From a virus, in IMG/VR virus record IMGVR_UViG_3300020442_001666, positions 1 through 29,418 of that record: a stretch of 29,418 bases of DNA; one strand, written 5' to 3'. Both the position numbers and the translations under genes were made by a program. This document shows positions 1 to 8,901 of this stretch, in pieces (positions within the stretch are counted from its first letter, which is position 1; the number at the start of each line of letters is the position of its first letter). Below the pieces are notes generated by a model that saw only the letters and a list, made by a program, of their open reading frames with translations, made no database searches and was not told the DNA's origin.

Positions 1-2454
1 TGTTGCAAGCTGTGTTGTGCTTGTTCCCGCGCTCGCTGTTGGTGCAGCAGGGGTTCCGGTAAATGTAGGAGACGCAAGGGTTGCTCCATCAGTAATACCA
101 TACCCAGACAAAGTAGTCGGCTTATTTGTAAGTGACGCAAAACTTCCATCAAAAGCGTTCGGATCAATAGAACTTGGGTTTGTTTGTACCCACTGATTCG
201 AAGTACCGTCTGCATAGTACACATAAAGTACTAAAGCATCATCATCAAACCACAAGTCTCCCGCAGAAGGACTGCTAGGAGCACTTCCAGAAACCGAAAC
301 GTTGGCACCAGCACTAAATCCTGAGATTGCACTCTGCACATAAGCTGTAGTTGCAATTTGAGTAGTGTTTGTACCGCTTGTAGCTGTTGGTGCTGTTGGT
401 GTTCCAGTCAACGCAGGGCTTGCTAAAGGTGCAGCATCCGTAATGCCGTAACCTGACAAAGTAGTCGGAGTACCAGTTAAAGAACTAAATGCTCCGTCAA
501 AAGCGTCCGTGATTCCGTAGCCACTGATAGTAGTAGGCTTACCTGTAAGAGCACTGAAAGCGCCGCTAAATGTACTGTAATCTGTGCCAGCAGTTGCTGC
601 ACTTATATTTCCATTTCCGTCAGCTTTTACAATGCCATTAATTGCTCCAACTACAGGATCAGTTTCTGTATAACTAGTTAGAACACCGCTTAAATCAGCA
701 GGAGTAAAACTAAATACGCCCGTAGTATTATTATAGGATAAAGCACCTCCACTAGATGCCGAGCCTGTTGTAACACTAAAATCTGTTAAGGTTACTGTTC
801 CTGCTACGGCTGTTTGTACGAAAGCAGTTGTTGCAATTGCTGTGCCATTACTATTGCTTGCTGGAGTAGGGGCTGTTGGACTGCCAGAAAACGAAGGACT
901 TGCTAAGTTTGCTTTTAGTGCTAAGTTATTAGTTACTGTGGTTGAAAAGTTTGCATCATCACCAAGTGCTGCTGCAAGTTCATTAAGAGTATCCAGTGCA
1001 CCCGGTGCAGAATCAACTATTGCATCAACTTTCGCCTGTACGTCAGAGTCTTGAAGCTCCCATACAGGGTGAGCAGAAACTGTTAAAGTAATATAAGAGT
1101 TACCCGAGTTTGTAGTTCCTGCAGAGGTAAAAGTAAAGCTTTTTACTTTTGTATCTAATGCATTTCCAGTAGAGCGAGTAGCAGAGTTCGAACCAATAGT
1201 TGCAGTTGTGTTATCTGCATATGTTACTACTCCAAGATTAGGATCATTTACTCCAGTGCTTGAGAACGATTCAATAAAGATCGGAGTAATAAATGATACT
1301 GTACCGCTCGGTAAGCCTGTTCCTAGCTCTAGTCGAGTATCGGATGCGCCAGGAGCAGGGATAGTAATAGTACTAGAACTGCTAGATACCATAGTGTTGT
1401 CTAGCGGAACGGTAGAACTAGATGCTACAGACTTGTATAATCCGCCTGCATTGGTATCAAACCATATTTGTGCAAATGCATCAAAAGTTGGAGCAGCATC
1501 TTGGAAGTATACAGTGTTGTTTGTTTCTATAGCCTCTTCAACGCTGCTTGTTACAAATGCTGTAGTAGCAAGTTGTGTAGTGTTTGTTCCTAAAGCCGCC
1601 GTGGGAGCAGTAGGAGTACCTGTAAGCGCAGGACTCGCAATAGGTGCTGCATCAGTGATGCCGTACCCTGAAAGAGTGGTAGGAATTCCTGACAAAGAAC
1701 TAAACGCGCCATCAAACGCATCAGTAATACCATAACCTGATAAAGTATTTGGTGTTCCAGTTAGAGAGCTAAACGCACCGTCAAAAGCATCAGTAATACC
1801 ATAGCCACTGATAGTAGTAGGCGTACCAGTTAAAGAACTAAATGCTCCATCAAAAGCATCAGTAATACCATAGCCTGCTATAGTTGTAGGTTTACCAGTA
1901 AGGGAAGTAAATGCCCCATCAAAAGCATCAGTAATACCATAACCACTGATAGTAGTAGGTTTTCCACTTAAAGAACCAAAAAAGCCATCAAATGCGTCGG
2001 TAATACCGTACCCTGCTATAGTAGTAGGAGTGCTTGCAATATTTGAAAAAATTAACGTATGATTGACAAAGTTACTGCCATTATACCTTAAAAATTGTCC
2101 GTTAATTGCATTAAATACATTTGCGTCTGTAAGGTTACTTAATCCTGCATTTAAAGGCATGGCATCTGTAATACCATACCCTGCTCGAGTAGTAGGAACA
2201 CCTGTTAAAGAGCTGAATGCACCATCAAATGCATCAGTAATACCATACCCTGCTATAGTAGTAGGCTTGTTAAGGAGATCAGAAAACGCTAAAGGGTAAA
2301 CAACGTAGTCTAAAGAGTTCCACGCAGTACTACCATCCCCCAACTTTATTTTACTGGTATTAGTTTCTACGCCCAATTCACCAGAGTTAAGAGTCGGGTT
2401 AGTTGTAGACCAGTTGCTGGAAGTATCTCTTCTTAGCTGTATTCTTGCCGCCAT
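1..2454 (-). CDS. Phage tail fiber with Mtd-like N-terminus and GYGITDA repeats (partial, 3' end outside window)
   Basis: The frame is open from an ATG at 2454 to the left edge: 818 codons with no stop, so the C-terminus is missing. The start overlaps the stop of the upstream fiber gene (TAATG), implying translational coupling. Residues 1 to about 50 (AARIQLRRDTSSNWSTTNPT, then GELGVETNTSKIKLGDGST) match the N-terminal fold of phage fibers typified by the major tropism determinant (Mtd), which commonly attaches the fiber to the virion. Then follow eleven copies of a GYGITDA-containing repeat, most in 23-residue form, and three copies of a segment like SPALTGTPTAPT followed by TTQLATTAF, a common fiber motif. 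A segment with PGALDTLNELAAALGDD is shared with the neighbouring fiber. Probable role: distal fiber bearing host recognition in the unseen C-terminus. The fiber assignment is firm; receptor specificity is not visible. Confidence 0.9.
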   Translation of the reverse strand, partial: MAARIQLRRDTSSNWSTTNPTLNSGELGVETNTSKIKLGDGSTAWNSLDYVVYPLAFSDLLNKPTTIAGYGITDAFDGAFSSLTGVPTTRAGYGITDAMPLNAGLSNLTDANVFNAINGQFLRYNGSNFVNHTLIFSNIASTPTTIAGYGITDAFDGFFGSLSGKPTTISGYGITDAFDGAFTSLTGKPTTIAGYGITDAFDGAFSSLTGTPTTISGYGITDAFDGAFSSLTGTPNTLSGYGITDAFDGAFSSLSGIPTTLSGYGITDAAPIASPALTGTPTAPTAALGTNTTQLATTAFVTSSVEEAIETNNTVYFQDAAPTFDAFAQIWFDTNAGGLYKSVASSSTVPLDNTMVSSSSSTITIPAPGASDTRLELGTGLPSGTVSFITPIFIESFSSTGVNDPNLGVVTYADNTTATIGSNSATRSTGNALDTKVKSFTFTSAGTTNSGNSYITLTVSAHPVWELQDSDVQAKVDAIVDSAPGALDTLNELAAALGDDANFSTTVTNNLALKANLASPSFSGSPTAPTPASNSNGTAIATTAFVQTAVAGTVTLTDFSVTTGSASSGGALSYNNTTGVFSFTPADLSGVLTSYTETDPVVGAINGIVKADGNGNISAATAGTDYSTFSGAFSALTGKPTTISGYGITDAFDGAFSSLTGTPTTLSGYGITDAAPLASPALTGTPTAPTATSGTNTTQIATTAYVQSAISGFSAGANVSVSGSAPSSPSAGDLWFDDDALVLYVYYADGTSNQWVQTNPSSIDPNAFDGSFASLTNKPTTLSGYGITDGATLASPTFTGTPAAPTASAGTSTTQLAT
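1648..1992 (-). repeat. Five contiguous 69-bp coding repeats (23-residue GYGITDA units)
   Basis: Five in-phase 69-bp units lie head to tail at 1992-1924, 1923-1855, 1854-1786, 1785-1717 and 1716-1648. Each encodes a variant of FDGAFSSLTGTPTT followed by xSGYGITDA. Further single copies sit at 2229-2161, 570-502, 501-433 and 153-85, with shortened copies near 2290-2236 and at about 2050-1993. Units differ mainly at third codon positions and at a few residues (GTP, GKP, GIP; TIS, TIA, TLS). This indicates duplication followed by drift or gene conversion under protein-level selection. Such repeats usually form a fibrous shaft. Confidence 0.93.
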
Positions 2455-4316
2455 TACGCTCCGCCTCCATCAAGAAAAATTATTATATCGTTAGAAACTG
2501 TTGTAGCTGTTCCACCGTCTACAATAAAATTTACTGTTCCACCTGTACCCGAGCCTACGCCGCCGGACTGGTTTTGATTTATAAACTTCTGAGCAGAGCT
2601 GCTGTACGCTAAAACTTGCCCGTCTTGTAAAGTTCCGATATCTACATCGGAGAGGTCTCCTATTTCTTGTGCTCCCGCTAAATTTTGTACAAAAGCGGTT
2701 GTAGCAATTTTAGTGCTGCTGTCCAGTGCGCTAGGCGTTGGAGCAGTAGGAGTACCAGTAAGTGCAGGAGAGTTTATTGGTGCTTTTGTTGCTAAATTTG
2801 TAGCAATTGTAGTTGAAAAATTAGGGTCGTCACCTAAAGCAGCCGCTAACTCATTAAGAGTATCTAGCGCTCCTGGAGCTGCATCTATTACATCACTTAT
2901 TTCGTCAGCTACATACTGTTTAGTAGCATAAGGCGACAGATCTGGAGGAGTATAAGTGAAGACTCCCGTTGTATTGTTGTAGTTAAGGCTTCCTGTTCCG
3001 CTTGCCGTGTTTTGTACGCTTGCTGAAAGATCACTTAACTTAATCTTCTCTCGAGTAACCACATAAGTATCTAAGTTTGACTGAGAGAATAAAAATATTT
3101 GAGACGTAGAAGTCGCTACACCAATCTTTTGAGTAGTAGACGTCTTTGTCTGTGTAATTGTTCCGTTTTGTTCAATATGAACTGCATCACCTGCAGTTAG
3201 TCCAGAAAAACCATTTACTAAACCACTAAGTACAACACTAACATCTCCGTTAATGTTTGCATTTGCAAGTGCAAAACCAATAAACGCTTCACTTGTATTT
3301 GTACTACTAATTGCTTGAACTGCGCCTGAAGAAATAAACTTAACAGGAGAGTTTGCCGCTATAAATGCACCGGCAGTAAAAGTAGTTGTAAGCCTTTCGC
3401 CAATTACTGTATCAAGTGCAAATCTCTCATCTACAATTGTATTTGCAAAAGATGTTGGTATTTCGTTATCTTCTGTACCTATTGAACTATTTTGCGGTAT
3501 TAATAAACCGCCAGAAGTTGTCTCAGACAGGGAGGCTTCACCAATTGTTACCGTTCCGCCTGCAAATACGCCTTCTTTTGCATATACATACTCAAATGCG
3601 CGACTAGTACTGCCTAAGCTACTACCCGGATAGTACTGTACTATTGCACCTCCGGTAGTAGTATAGGTAGACTTAGCTACCGGTCTACTTGCGTAAATGC
3701 TTCCTAAATATGCGTGCCTAAAGTAGTTATTACTTGTACCTAAGTCAAGACTTCCAGTACCGGCGGTATTAGGTTTTAAAGTAACGTCTAATAGACCAAG
3801 CTTTGATTGTATGTACCCAGTTGTGGCTACGTTAGTGTTGCCTGATCCCGTTTGTTGGTTTGGAGTAGAAGCACTAATAATGCCTGTAAAAACTCCTCCA
3901 GACTTAGATACAAAATCAAGACCTCCGCCTGTTGTATAAATGTCGCCTTCTATGTCCGAGATTCTATCGTCTTGTTGCTCGAACTCGTGAGTCCAGTACG
4001 TAAGTTCTCTTTCTAGGCTAGCAATACCTTGCTTTAGTTGAATAAAGTTTTGATCAACTTCAATTACTGTTAGTAATTCTTCGTTAGGCTTGTGAGCAAC
4101 TGCTTGAGACTCTCCAGAGCCTAACGGAGTGGTAAAAGTTGAAAGAGGTATTGTATAGTTTGCATCCGTATCTTTAGTAACAATATTAATATTCTTACTA
4201 ATTTGTGTCTCCCAACGACCTGTAACAGTATTCCAGACATATGTAATGCCATCGACTGTTACAGGACTGCCTGCCCCGTTAGCGGGCAGGCTTGAGGAAG
4301 TTCTTGGATGCGACAT
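2454..4316 (-). CDS. Phage tail fiber protein (620 aa)
   Basis: The N-terminus (about residues 1-45) contains a GITYVWNTVTGRWE segment, typical of short virion-attachment or carbohydrate-contacting modules. About residues 75-125 are a charged, helix-prone stretch, probably a trimerising coiled coil. The middle is rich in Ser, Thr and Gly and beta-prone. The C-terminal quarter has the phage-fiber segments PGALDTLNELAAALGDD and SPALTGTPTAPTP, and KIATTAFVQ, plus one LSDVDIGTLQDGQVLAY repeat like those of the fiber at 8984-11128. It ends in a glycine-rich tail. Its stop overlaps the next fiber's start, and 16 nt separate it from the gene before. No strong ribosome binding site precedes the ATG (only GAAGAAG). 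Function inferred: structural fiber or fiber connector, with no enzymatic domain seen. Confidence 0.85.
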   Translation of the reverse strand: MSHPRTSSSLPANGAGSPVTVDGITYVWNTVTGRWETQISKNINIVTKDTDANYTIPLSTFTTPLGSGESQAVAHKPNEELLTVIEVDQNFIQLKQGIASLERELTYWTHEFEQQDDRISDIEGDIYTTGGGLDFVSKSGGVFTGIISASTPNQQTGSGNTNVATTGYIQSKLGLLDVTLKPNTAGTGSLDLGTSNNYFRHAYLGSIYASRPVAKSTYTTTGGAIVQYYPGSSLGSTSRAFEYVYAKEGVFAGGTVTIGEASLSETTSGGLLIPQNSSIGTEDNEIPTSFANTIVDERFALDTVIGERLTTTFTAGAFIAANSPVKFISSGAVQAISSTNTSEAFIGFALANANINGDVSVVLSGLVNGFSGLTAGDAVHIEQNGTITQTKTSTTQKIGVATSTSQIFLFSQSNLDTYVVTREKIKLSDLSASVQNTASGTGSLNYNNTTGVFTYTPPDLSPYATKQYVADEISDVIDAAPGALDTLNELAAALGDDPNFSTTIATNLATKAPINSPALTGTPTAPTPSALDSSTKIATTAFVQNLAGAQEIGDLSDVDIGTLQDGQVLAYSSSAQKFINQNQSGGVGSGTGGTVNFIVDGGTATTVSNDIIIFLDGGGA

Positions 4317-4332
4317 TAAACTTCTTCTTTAC

Positions 4333-6300
4333 TTATGTCAAATCTTGAAGTTGAACTGACCAAGTAATTTGCAGAGTATCTGCGGTGGCTTTGTTTACTG
4401 GATCGAAAGTTGTACGACACAGCATAGTTTGAGTAAGAGGTCCACGAGTAAAGCCATGTGCAGCAGCAGTTACTGTTTTACCGTCTTGAGTAAGTACGCC
4501 TTCAACAGGAGGATGGTCGGTACCGCCAGTCAGTGTATAGTTAATACTAGTTCCTGAGCTAGGCTTACTCACGCCCAGTCGAGTATCAATGTGTGCAAGT
4601 TCAGAATTATTTGCGTCACTGCCTGTGTACGAACGATCACCCACATCGAAAATACCAAGATCAGGAATGTGCTTGTTAAAAATGCCTGCTTCTGTAATTG
4701 GATAAATTCGATTTAGTGGAGCACGGCTAACACCTGCGGAAGCATTAAATCTGTCGTAGTCTTGCTCGGGTCGTGGATTATTTTCTTTAAATGTTGCTAC
4801 GTATACAATACGATCGCCATTCTTTTTAGCGCCTGCTACGGCATTTGGTGCGTAACTACCCCCAGCAAAATCATAGCTCAAGAACGTACCATATGCAGCC
4901 AAAGCATCTCCAGCAGCACCAGTAATAGTAAGGCCGCCACGGACTCCATAGTTGTTTTCTTCAGGGGGATAGCCTTCTGCAGTGCCGTCTTTGTCGTTTG
5001 CTACAATACTGGAGCCTACTAATGCACCCTGGAAAATTCCGTCTACAGCAGTACCAAATTGTATAAACTCTGTTCCTCGAACATTGTTTCCTGTTATAGT
5101 ATTGTTACCTACTCCAGTTGGAGCTCCTACTGCTGTAGTTCCCGAAGGCTTATCTTCTTCTGCTCCAATGAAGGGGAAGCGTGCTACGCCAGAATCAAGA
5201 ACAGCAAAAGCTGCTTCGTCAATTGTTGTTGCAACAGAAAGGCCGGCAGTATTATCAGGAAGGCCAGAAGAGTCAGTATGTGCAAGATTAATATTATATT
5301 CAATCTCTCGCTCATAGAATGCACCGATTTGTCCTCGAGCAATACCCAACATTCCTAAGCCATTTTCATTATAATCGGCACTGTTAGTTGCTCCTCTAGT
5401 TCTGTTAGTATCGGCGGCTGCAGCAGCAAAAGGACCGGTCAAATTCGATCCACCTGCAGGAACTTCAAAAACCGAACGAACCGCAGTATGGGTAGGGTGT
5501 GCAGGACTAATGTTATAGCTTGTAAGAGGAATACGATCTACATACTCTACGTCAATATGAATATCCGTATTTGCAGAGTTAGGTGTAGTAATAAGAGCAC
5601 CATCTAGTGTAACCGTAGTAGCTGTTGAGTTCGGAGTTCCTGACTCAATTTTAGCAATTTTTATTGTTTGAGCATTTTTTACATTATCACTACTTCCTCC
5701 AACAGGACCGGTATTTGAAGTACCTCCTGTAAGACCAGTAACTTGTAGGCCTACTCGTAGGCGCTTCAAAGTATTTCCGTTGTCACTACCGGTAACAAAA
5801 ATCAGTTGACTATTACCAGAGCCGTCAGTAGCGTGCATTGCAGTTGAGCCGTCTTGCTCTAGGTGTACGTTTATCAAAGGAACGTAATCACTCGCAAGAG
5901 TAGTGTCTTTCATCAACTGAACACGGAAACCGCGCTCATCTTGAAGCATACGGTCATAAGACTTTGGAATAGCAGCTTGCTTTCTAGCAGTCTTTAAATT
6001 GGTTCCGCTGGGGTCTGTAATACCGGTAACGGTAGGAATGTTATCAAAGTCTGTAGCAATGTAACGGTCTCTTGCCTCGCGAGCTGCAGCTCCGATTCCG
6101 ATTGCCATATGGCTCATCATTCGGGGCATTTTATGCTTGCCTGCACGATCCTGTCCGTCATCAATCATACGACCGATAATGTGAGCGATACCATCTTTCG
6201 TAACTTTGTTACGAATTGTTTTGTGTTGCTTTACCTTTCCGTTTTCATCACGAAGGACTAGGTTTACAACACCTTTTAAGCGACAATCGTCTATATACAT
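4333..6300 (-). CDS. Virion structural protein, probable tail/baseplate-associated (655 aa)
   Basis: An AAAGGAG site lies 7 nt before the ATG. The N-terminus (about 1-75) reads as a small beta domain (LVLRDENGKVKQHKTIRNKV) followed by an IGRMI and SHMAIGIG segment. The C-terminus has ITEAGIFN, then MLCRTTFDPVNK and DTLQITWSVQLQD. I recognise this N- and C-terminal pattern from virion proteins of many tailed phages, where it is usually annotated as a structural or tail protein of unknown role. The roughly 450-residue middle is Gly/Ser/Thr/Asn-rich and not recognised. Arginine codons here are often CGT/CGC, as in the capsid and tube genes and unlike the flanking genes, suggesting high expression. 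Probably an abundant tail-tip or decoration component; exact position unknown. Confidence 0.7.
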   Translation of the reverse strand: MYIDDCRLKGVVNLVLRDENGKVKQHKTIRNKVTKDGIAHIIGRMIDDGQDRAGKHKMPRMMSHMAIGIGAAAREARDRYIATDFDNIPTVTGITDPSGTNLKTARKQAAIPKSYDRMLQDERGFRVQLMKDTTLASDYVPLINVHLEQDGSTAMHATDGSGNSQLIFVTGSDNGNTLKRLRVGLQVTGLTGGTSNTGPVGGSSDNVKNAQTIKIAKIESGTPNSTATTVTLDGALITTPNSANTDIHIDVEYVDRIPLTSYNISPAHPTHTAVRSVFEVPAGGSNLTGPFAAAAADTNRTRGATNSADYNENGLGMLGIARGQIGAFYEREIEYNINLAHTDSSGLPDNTAGLSVATTIDEAAFAVLDSGVARFPFIGAEEDKPSGTTAVGAPTGVGNNTITGNNVRGTEFIQFGTAVDGIFQGALVGSSIVANDKDGTAEGYPPEENNYGVRGGLTITGAAGDALAAYGTFLSYDFAGGSYAPNAVAGAKKNGDRIVYVATFKENNPRPEQDYDRFNASAGVSRAPLNRIYPITEAGIFNKHIPDLGIFDVGDRSYTGSDANNSELAHIDTRLGVSKPSSGTSINYTLTGGTDHPPVEGVLTQDGKTVTAAAHGFTRGPLTQTMLCRTTFDPVNKATADTLQITWSVQLQDLT

Positions 6301-6312
6301 TTAGGTTCTCCT

Positions 6313-8349
6313 TTAAAATTGGCGTGATCTGCCAGGTGGTATTGTAGCAACATATGGTTGTAAAAAATATGCTCCTCGGGTATACTCTTCATCCCTCATC
6401 CAAGCGTATCCTACCTGTGAGGAAGAAAGCGTGTCTGTAATACCGTTCTTTTCTTTAATTAGTCTCATCTCTTTATCGTCTGCTCCAACTATAGTACGAG
6501 GAACTTTGTTAAATAGATAAGGATTAAAGCTGTCATCAGCTAAAAATCTTTCTGTTACAATTTGTGCAATTGCGGGCGTTAGTGTAAAACTTGTTACTTT
6601 TGGTTTTTCTAAAATAGGCTTTTGGGTTTCTTTTACTACTTCAGTATCAATCTCTAGTAAGTCAGCAGGTACTTTGTTAAAATGTATTACTGACTCTTCT
6701 GTTATACCCATTTTAGAAGCACTTATCTTAAATCTAGGAGTAAGTACTGAATCTTGTATTTTTATTTTTTCTTTTCGAGGTTTCTTCGCTTCTTTCTTTA
6801 CCTCTTGAATCAAACTTAAAAAGTCCAACATTTGAGTTGCAAATATAAAAGAAACGTCTCCAATACCTCCTGCGTCTCTATCTTTACTTACTACTCCGGC
6901 TCTGTCAGTAAGAACTCTGGCTTTAGTAGCAATAGTGCTGTCTTGAGCTTCTGCTACTTCTGGTAATATAATTCTTTTGTTTAAAAACTTTGCGAGTTGT
7001 ATTTTTAAGTTAATTGTAGTAAATAACCTAATAGGCATTTCTAACTTAACAAACTCCTCAAAAATTAATTTTTCTACAAAAAGCTTTGCCTTTGGAGTAA
7101 GTACAGAGCTTACTGTTTTTATTTCTTCTTTTGTTGCAAGATTTGGGTTTATAAATGTTCTTACAATTGTATCTGCAACACTTGAAAGAGGTTTTGTACT
7201 GCTTTTACTTGCAAAAGTTTTAGAAAATAATCTGTCTACTGCAAAGTTAAATCTAGAAGGAGCTATTATAGAATCTCGTATACTATACTGCTCAAGAAGA
7301 CCTCTATTTACTTTGAAAAACTTACTTATTTCTAAATCAACTACTTCTTCTGCGGATCTTGCTGTTTTCTTACTTGTGAAAGATGTTGTCCCTGCTTTGT
7401 CCGTGCTGTAAACTGCTTTTGCAACTAAGTTACTATCTCGGACTTTCGTAATAGAATTCTTTACTAGCTTTATTCGCTTGAGTGATTTATCTACTACGTC
7501 TAAAAAGTCTTGCTTTTCAAAAGTAGATTTAAAAGATCTAATATCACTTATAAATAGTCTATCTGTTTTAACTTTTGCTTTTGGAGCCAGTAAAGAGATT
7601 CTTGCATTAAGACTTTCTTTAAACTGTTTTGCCGGAGCAAGTCCTACAGCAATTAACAAATTGAGAACTTCTTCGGGTAAAGACCCTCTCTTATTTACTC
7701 TAGGAGGGTGAGATATTACTCCAACTCTATTTGTTTTTATTAATCCTTTTGGACTTAAAGCACTGTTTCTTACACCGACTCTTTCTGCTTTTTGTTTATG
7801 TACTCTTGCGTCGAGTAGTACATCAAGTACGTCTAGTACTTCTTTCTTTTGTATTCTCGTTTCTTTTGAAACTTTCTGTAATGCTTCAAGCTGGCTTAAA
7901 AACTTTTTGTGCTCTAAAAAGTCTTGACTCTCTTTAAAACTAATTTTTTCTTCTACTTCAAACGCTTTTAAGAACTGTAGAAATTGATCTATTTCTACTA
8001 TATCTCGAAGAGCTTTTCCTGCTTTCTTCGAAACGTCCTCTCTGCTGTCTATTACATCTCTGAATGCTTTGTCTTGAGAGAACGCTATAATATCTATAAG
8101 GTTCAGAGTACTTGTGATCTGCTCTTTTAATAGTACAAACAGATCTAGTTCTACATTTAAAAAGGTCGGGTCATTTATTAATGAGGCCGACCCTGCAAGC
8201 ATGGGAGTATTTTGTTCTAATCCCGCAAACAACGGCTCTAAAGAAAGTGTAGTACTTTGTACTTTAGGGCTTGTGCTCGATGCGCTTTGTAACTCAGGAT
8301 TGTTTTTTAGCTGAGATAGTAAAATTGCAATCTTGCTATCCAGTGACAT
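6313..8349 (-). CDS. Unrecognised repeat protein, eight ~55-residue repeats (678 aa)
   Basis: I do not recognise this family. A GAGGA ribosome binding site lies about 8 nt before the ATG. The protein is Lys-, Leu- and Val-rich with almost no cysteine. It has an unusual regular architecture from about residue 190 to 600. A signature like (V/I)xDSxLxPKAKxxTDRxG recurs eight times, with the central Pro (or its equivalent) near 200, 256, 310, 364, 419, 475, 538 and 592, a period of about 55. Between signatures lie amphipathic stretches such as FLDVVDKSLKRIKLVKNS. The first 190 residues are strongly helical and charged. The last 60 residues (GYAWMRDEEYTRGAYFLQPY) differ and may be a capping domain. 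Its position between a BppU-like protein and a virion protein suggests a rod-like tail appendage; that is inference. Confidence 0.75.
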   Translation of the reverse strand: MSLDSKIAILLSQLKNNPELQSASSTSPKVQSTTLSLEPLFAGLEQNTPMLAGSASLINDPTFLNVELDLFVLLKEQITSTLNLIDIIAFSQDKAFRDVIDSREDVSKKAGKALRDIVEIDQFLQFLKAFEVEEKISFKESQDFLEHKKFLSQLEALQKVSKETRIQKKEVLDVLDVLLDARVHKQKAERVGVRNSALSPKGLIKTNRVGVISHPPRVNKRGSLPEEVLNLLIAVGLAPAKQFKESLNARISLLAPKAKVKTDRLFISDIRSFKSTFEKQDFLDVVDKSLKRIKLVKNSITKVRDSNLVAKAVYSTDKAGTTSFTSKKTARSAEEVVDLEISKFFKVNRGLLEQYSIRDSIIAPSRFNFAVDRLFSKTFASKSSTKPLSSVADTIVRTFINPNLATKEEIKTVSSVLTPKAKLFVEKLIFEEFVKLEMPIRLFTTINLKIQLAKFLNKRIILPEVAEAQDSTIATKARVLTDRAGVVSKDRDAGGIGDVSFIFATQMLDFLSLIQEVKKEAKKPRKEKIKIQDSVLTPRFKISASKMGITEESVIHFNKVPADLLEIDTEVVKETQKPILEKPKVTSFTLTPAIAQIVTERFLADDSFNPYLFNKVPRTIVGADDKEMRLIKEKNGITDTLSSSQVGYAWMRDEEYTRGAYFLQPYVATIPPGRSRQF

Positions 8350-8350
8350 T

Positions 8351-8536
8351 TTAAATCCTCAAGTCTAGGCGTACTACCTCCGAGCTTTTTAATAATGGAA
8401 CGTTTCTTAACACATTTTCAGAGATTGGATCATTTGCCAATTTATTGTCTGATCTAGGTGTGTTCCCCTGTGCAGATTTAAGTTCAGGATAGTTTCCTAC
8501 GCTTGGCTGCTGTCTAAATATAAAACTCTTTTTCAT
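8351..8536 (-). CDS. Small hypothetical protein (61 aa)
   Basis: A short frame fits tightly between its neighbours, 2 nt after the upstream stop and 1 nt before the downstream ATG. No clear ribosome binding site is seen, so translation probably depends on coupling. The product is basic and polar (KKSFIFRQQPSVGNYPELKS), with no membrane segment, signal peptide or recognisable domain. The tight packing argues that it is a real gene. It could be a small connector for the adjacent repeat protein, but no function can be read from it. Confidence 0.55.
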   Translation of the reverse strand: MKKSFIFRQQPSVGNYPELKSAQGNTPRSDNKLANDPISENVLRNVPLLKSSEVVRLDLRI

Positions 8537-8538
8537 TT

Positions 8539-8874
8539 TTAGAAGTCATCCCGAACCTTAATATCTATAAGCTCGAAGACGCTCATAATTTGTCCATCAG
8601 AAAGGGTAAACTCTATTTCTGCTTCATAAAAGCCTTCCGTTGTTGCAGCGTTAGTTAAAAAACTGCTTAATGGAAATACTAACACTCCCGTAGATATAGA
8701 AGATTCAATGGTATCTATAGGGATTGTAGAAATGACAGTAGAGGTGCCTTTCTTACGGATACGAAGATTTGTATCAGAAGTGCCGCTGATAAAAGCTGCT
8801 CCTGTATCCGAACGGGTTACACTCGCTTTTAATTGTGGACCCGTATCACCCTTTACTACTTGAATTATATCCAT
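8539..8874 (-). CDS. Small BppU-N-like tail appendage protein (111 aa)
   Basis: The product begins MDIIQVVKGDTGPQLKASVT and continues as a single beta-rich domain ending in FELIDIKVRDDF. A GDTGP motif after a short strand, a middle TNLRIRKKG strand, and a final EGFYEAEIEFTLSDGQ pair of strands are typical of the immunoglobulin-like N-terminal domain of baseplate upper proteins (BppU) and related fiber-attachment domains. A longer reading from a TTG at 8952 is possible but unlikely, because that TTG lies inside the -35 box of the promoter at 8924-8952. The ATG at 8874 is therefore chosen, although its best ribosome binding site (AAAGGAG) is about 15 nt away, longer than usual. It is the first gene of the distal fiber operon. 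Role inferred: adaptor for a tail appendage. Confidence 0.7.
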   Translation of the reverse strand: MDIIQVVKGDTGPQLKASVTRSDTGAAFISGTSDTNLRIRKKGTSTVISTIPIDTIESSISTGVLVFPLSSFLTNAATTEGFYEAEIEFTLSDGQIMSVFELIDIKVRDDF

Positions 8875-8889
8875 TTCGTTTTTAACGTA

Positions 8890-8901
8890 CTCCTTTAGGA
8901 G
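8890..8901 (-). promoter_or_regulatory. Inverted repeat containing the ribosome binding site in the 8874 gene leader
   Basis: The leader contains CTCCTAAAGGAG, two complementary 5-nt arms around a 2-nt centre, so the only good Shine-Dalgarno sequence (AAAGGAG) is half of an inverted repeat. It lies between the predicted transcription start and the ATG. The spacing from GGAG to the ATG is about 15 nt. It might be a protein-binding dyad or simply a chance arrangement; two paired RNAs could also form through it. No function is claimed. Confidence 0.4.

Noticed and set aside
1648-1992. CRISPR-like regular repeat array
   Set aside because: The units are contiguous, in frame, vary at third codon positions and have no spacers; they encode fiber shaft repeats.
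842-2931. Plus-strand open frames within the fiber genes (842-1054, 1208-1735, 2063-2299, 2713-2931)
   Set aside because: They are antisense shadows of long minus-strand fiber genes; their similarity to each other simply reflects the repeated coding DNA on the other strand, and no ribosome binding sites precede them.
4310-4341. Possible promoter before the fiber gene at 4316 (TTGACA at 4341-4336)
   Set aside because: At 17 bp spacing the -10 would be TAATGT, matching only 3 of 6 bases and overlapping the ATG, so it would need a leaderless message.
4762-7937. Plus-strand frames at 4762-5022, 4982-5317, 5059-5358, 6977-7411, 7478-7711 and 7731-7937
   Set aside because: They overlap long, supported minus-strand genes and have no ribosome binding sites or recognisable domains.
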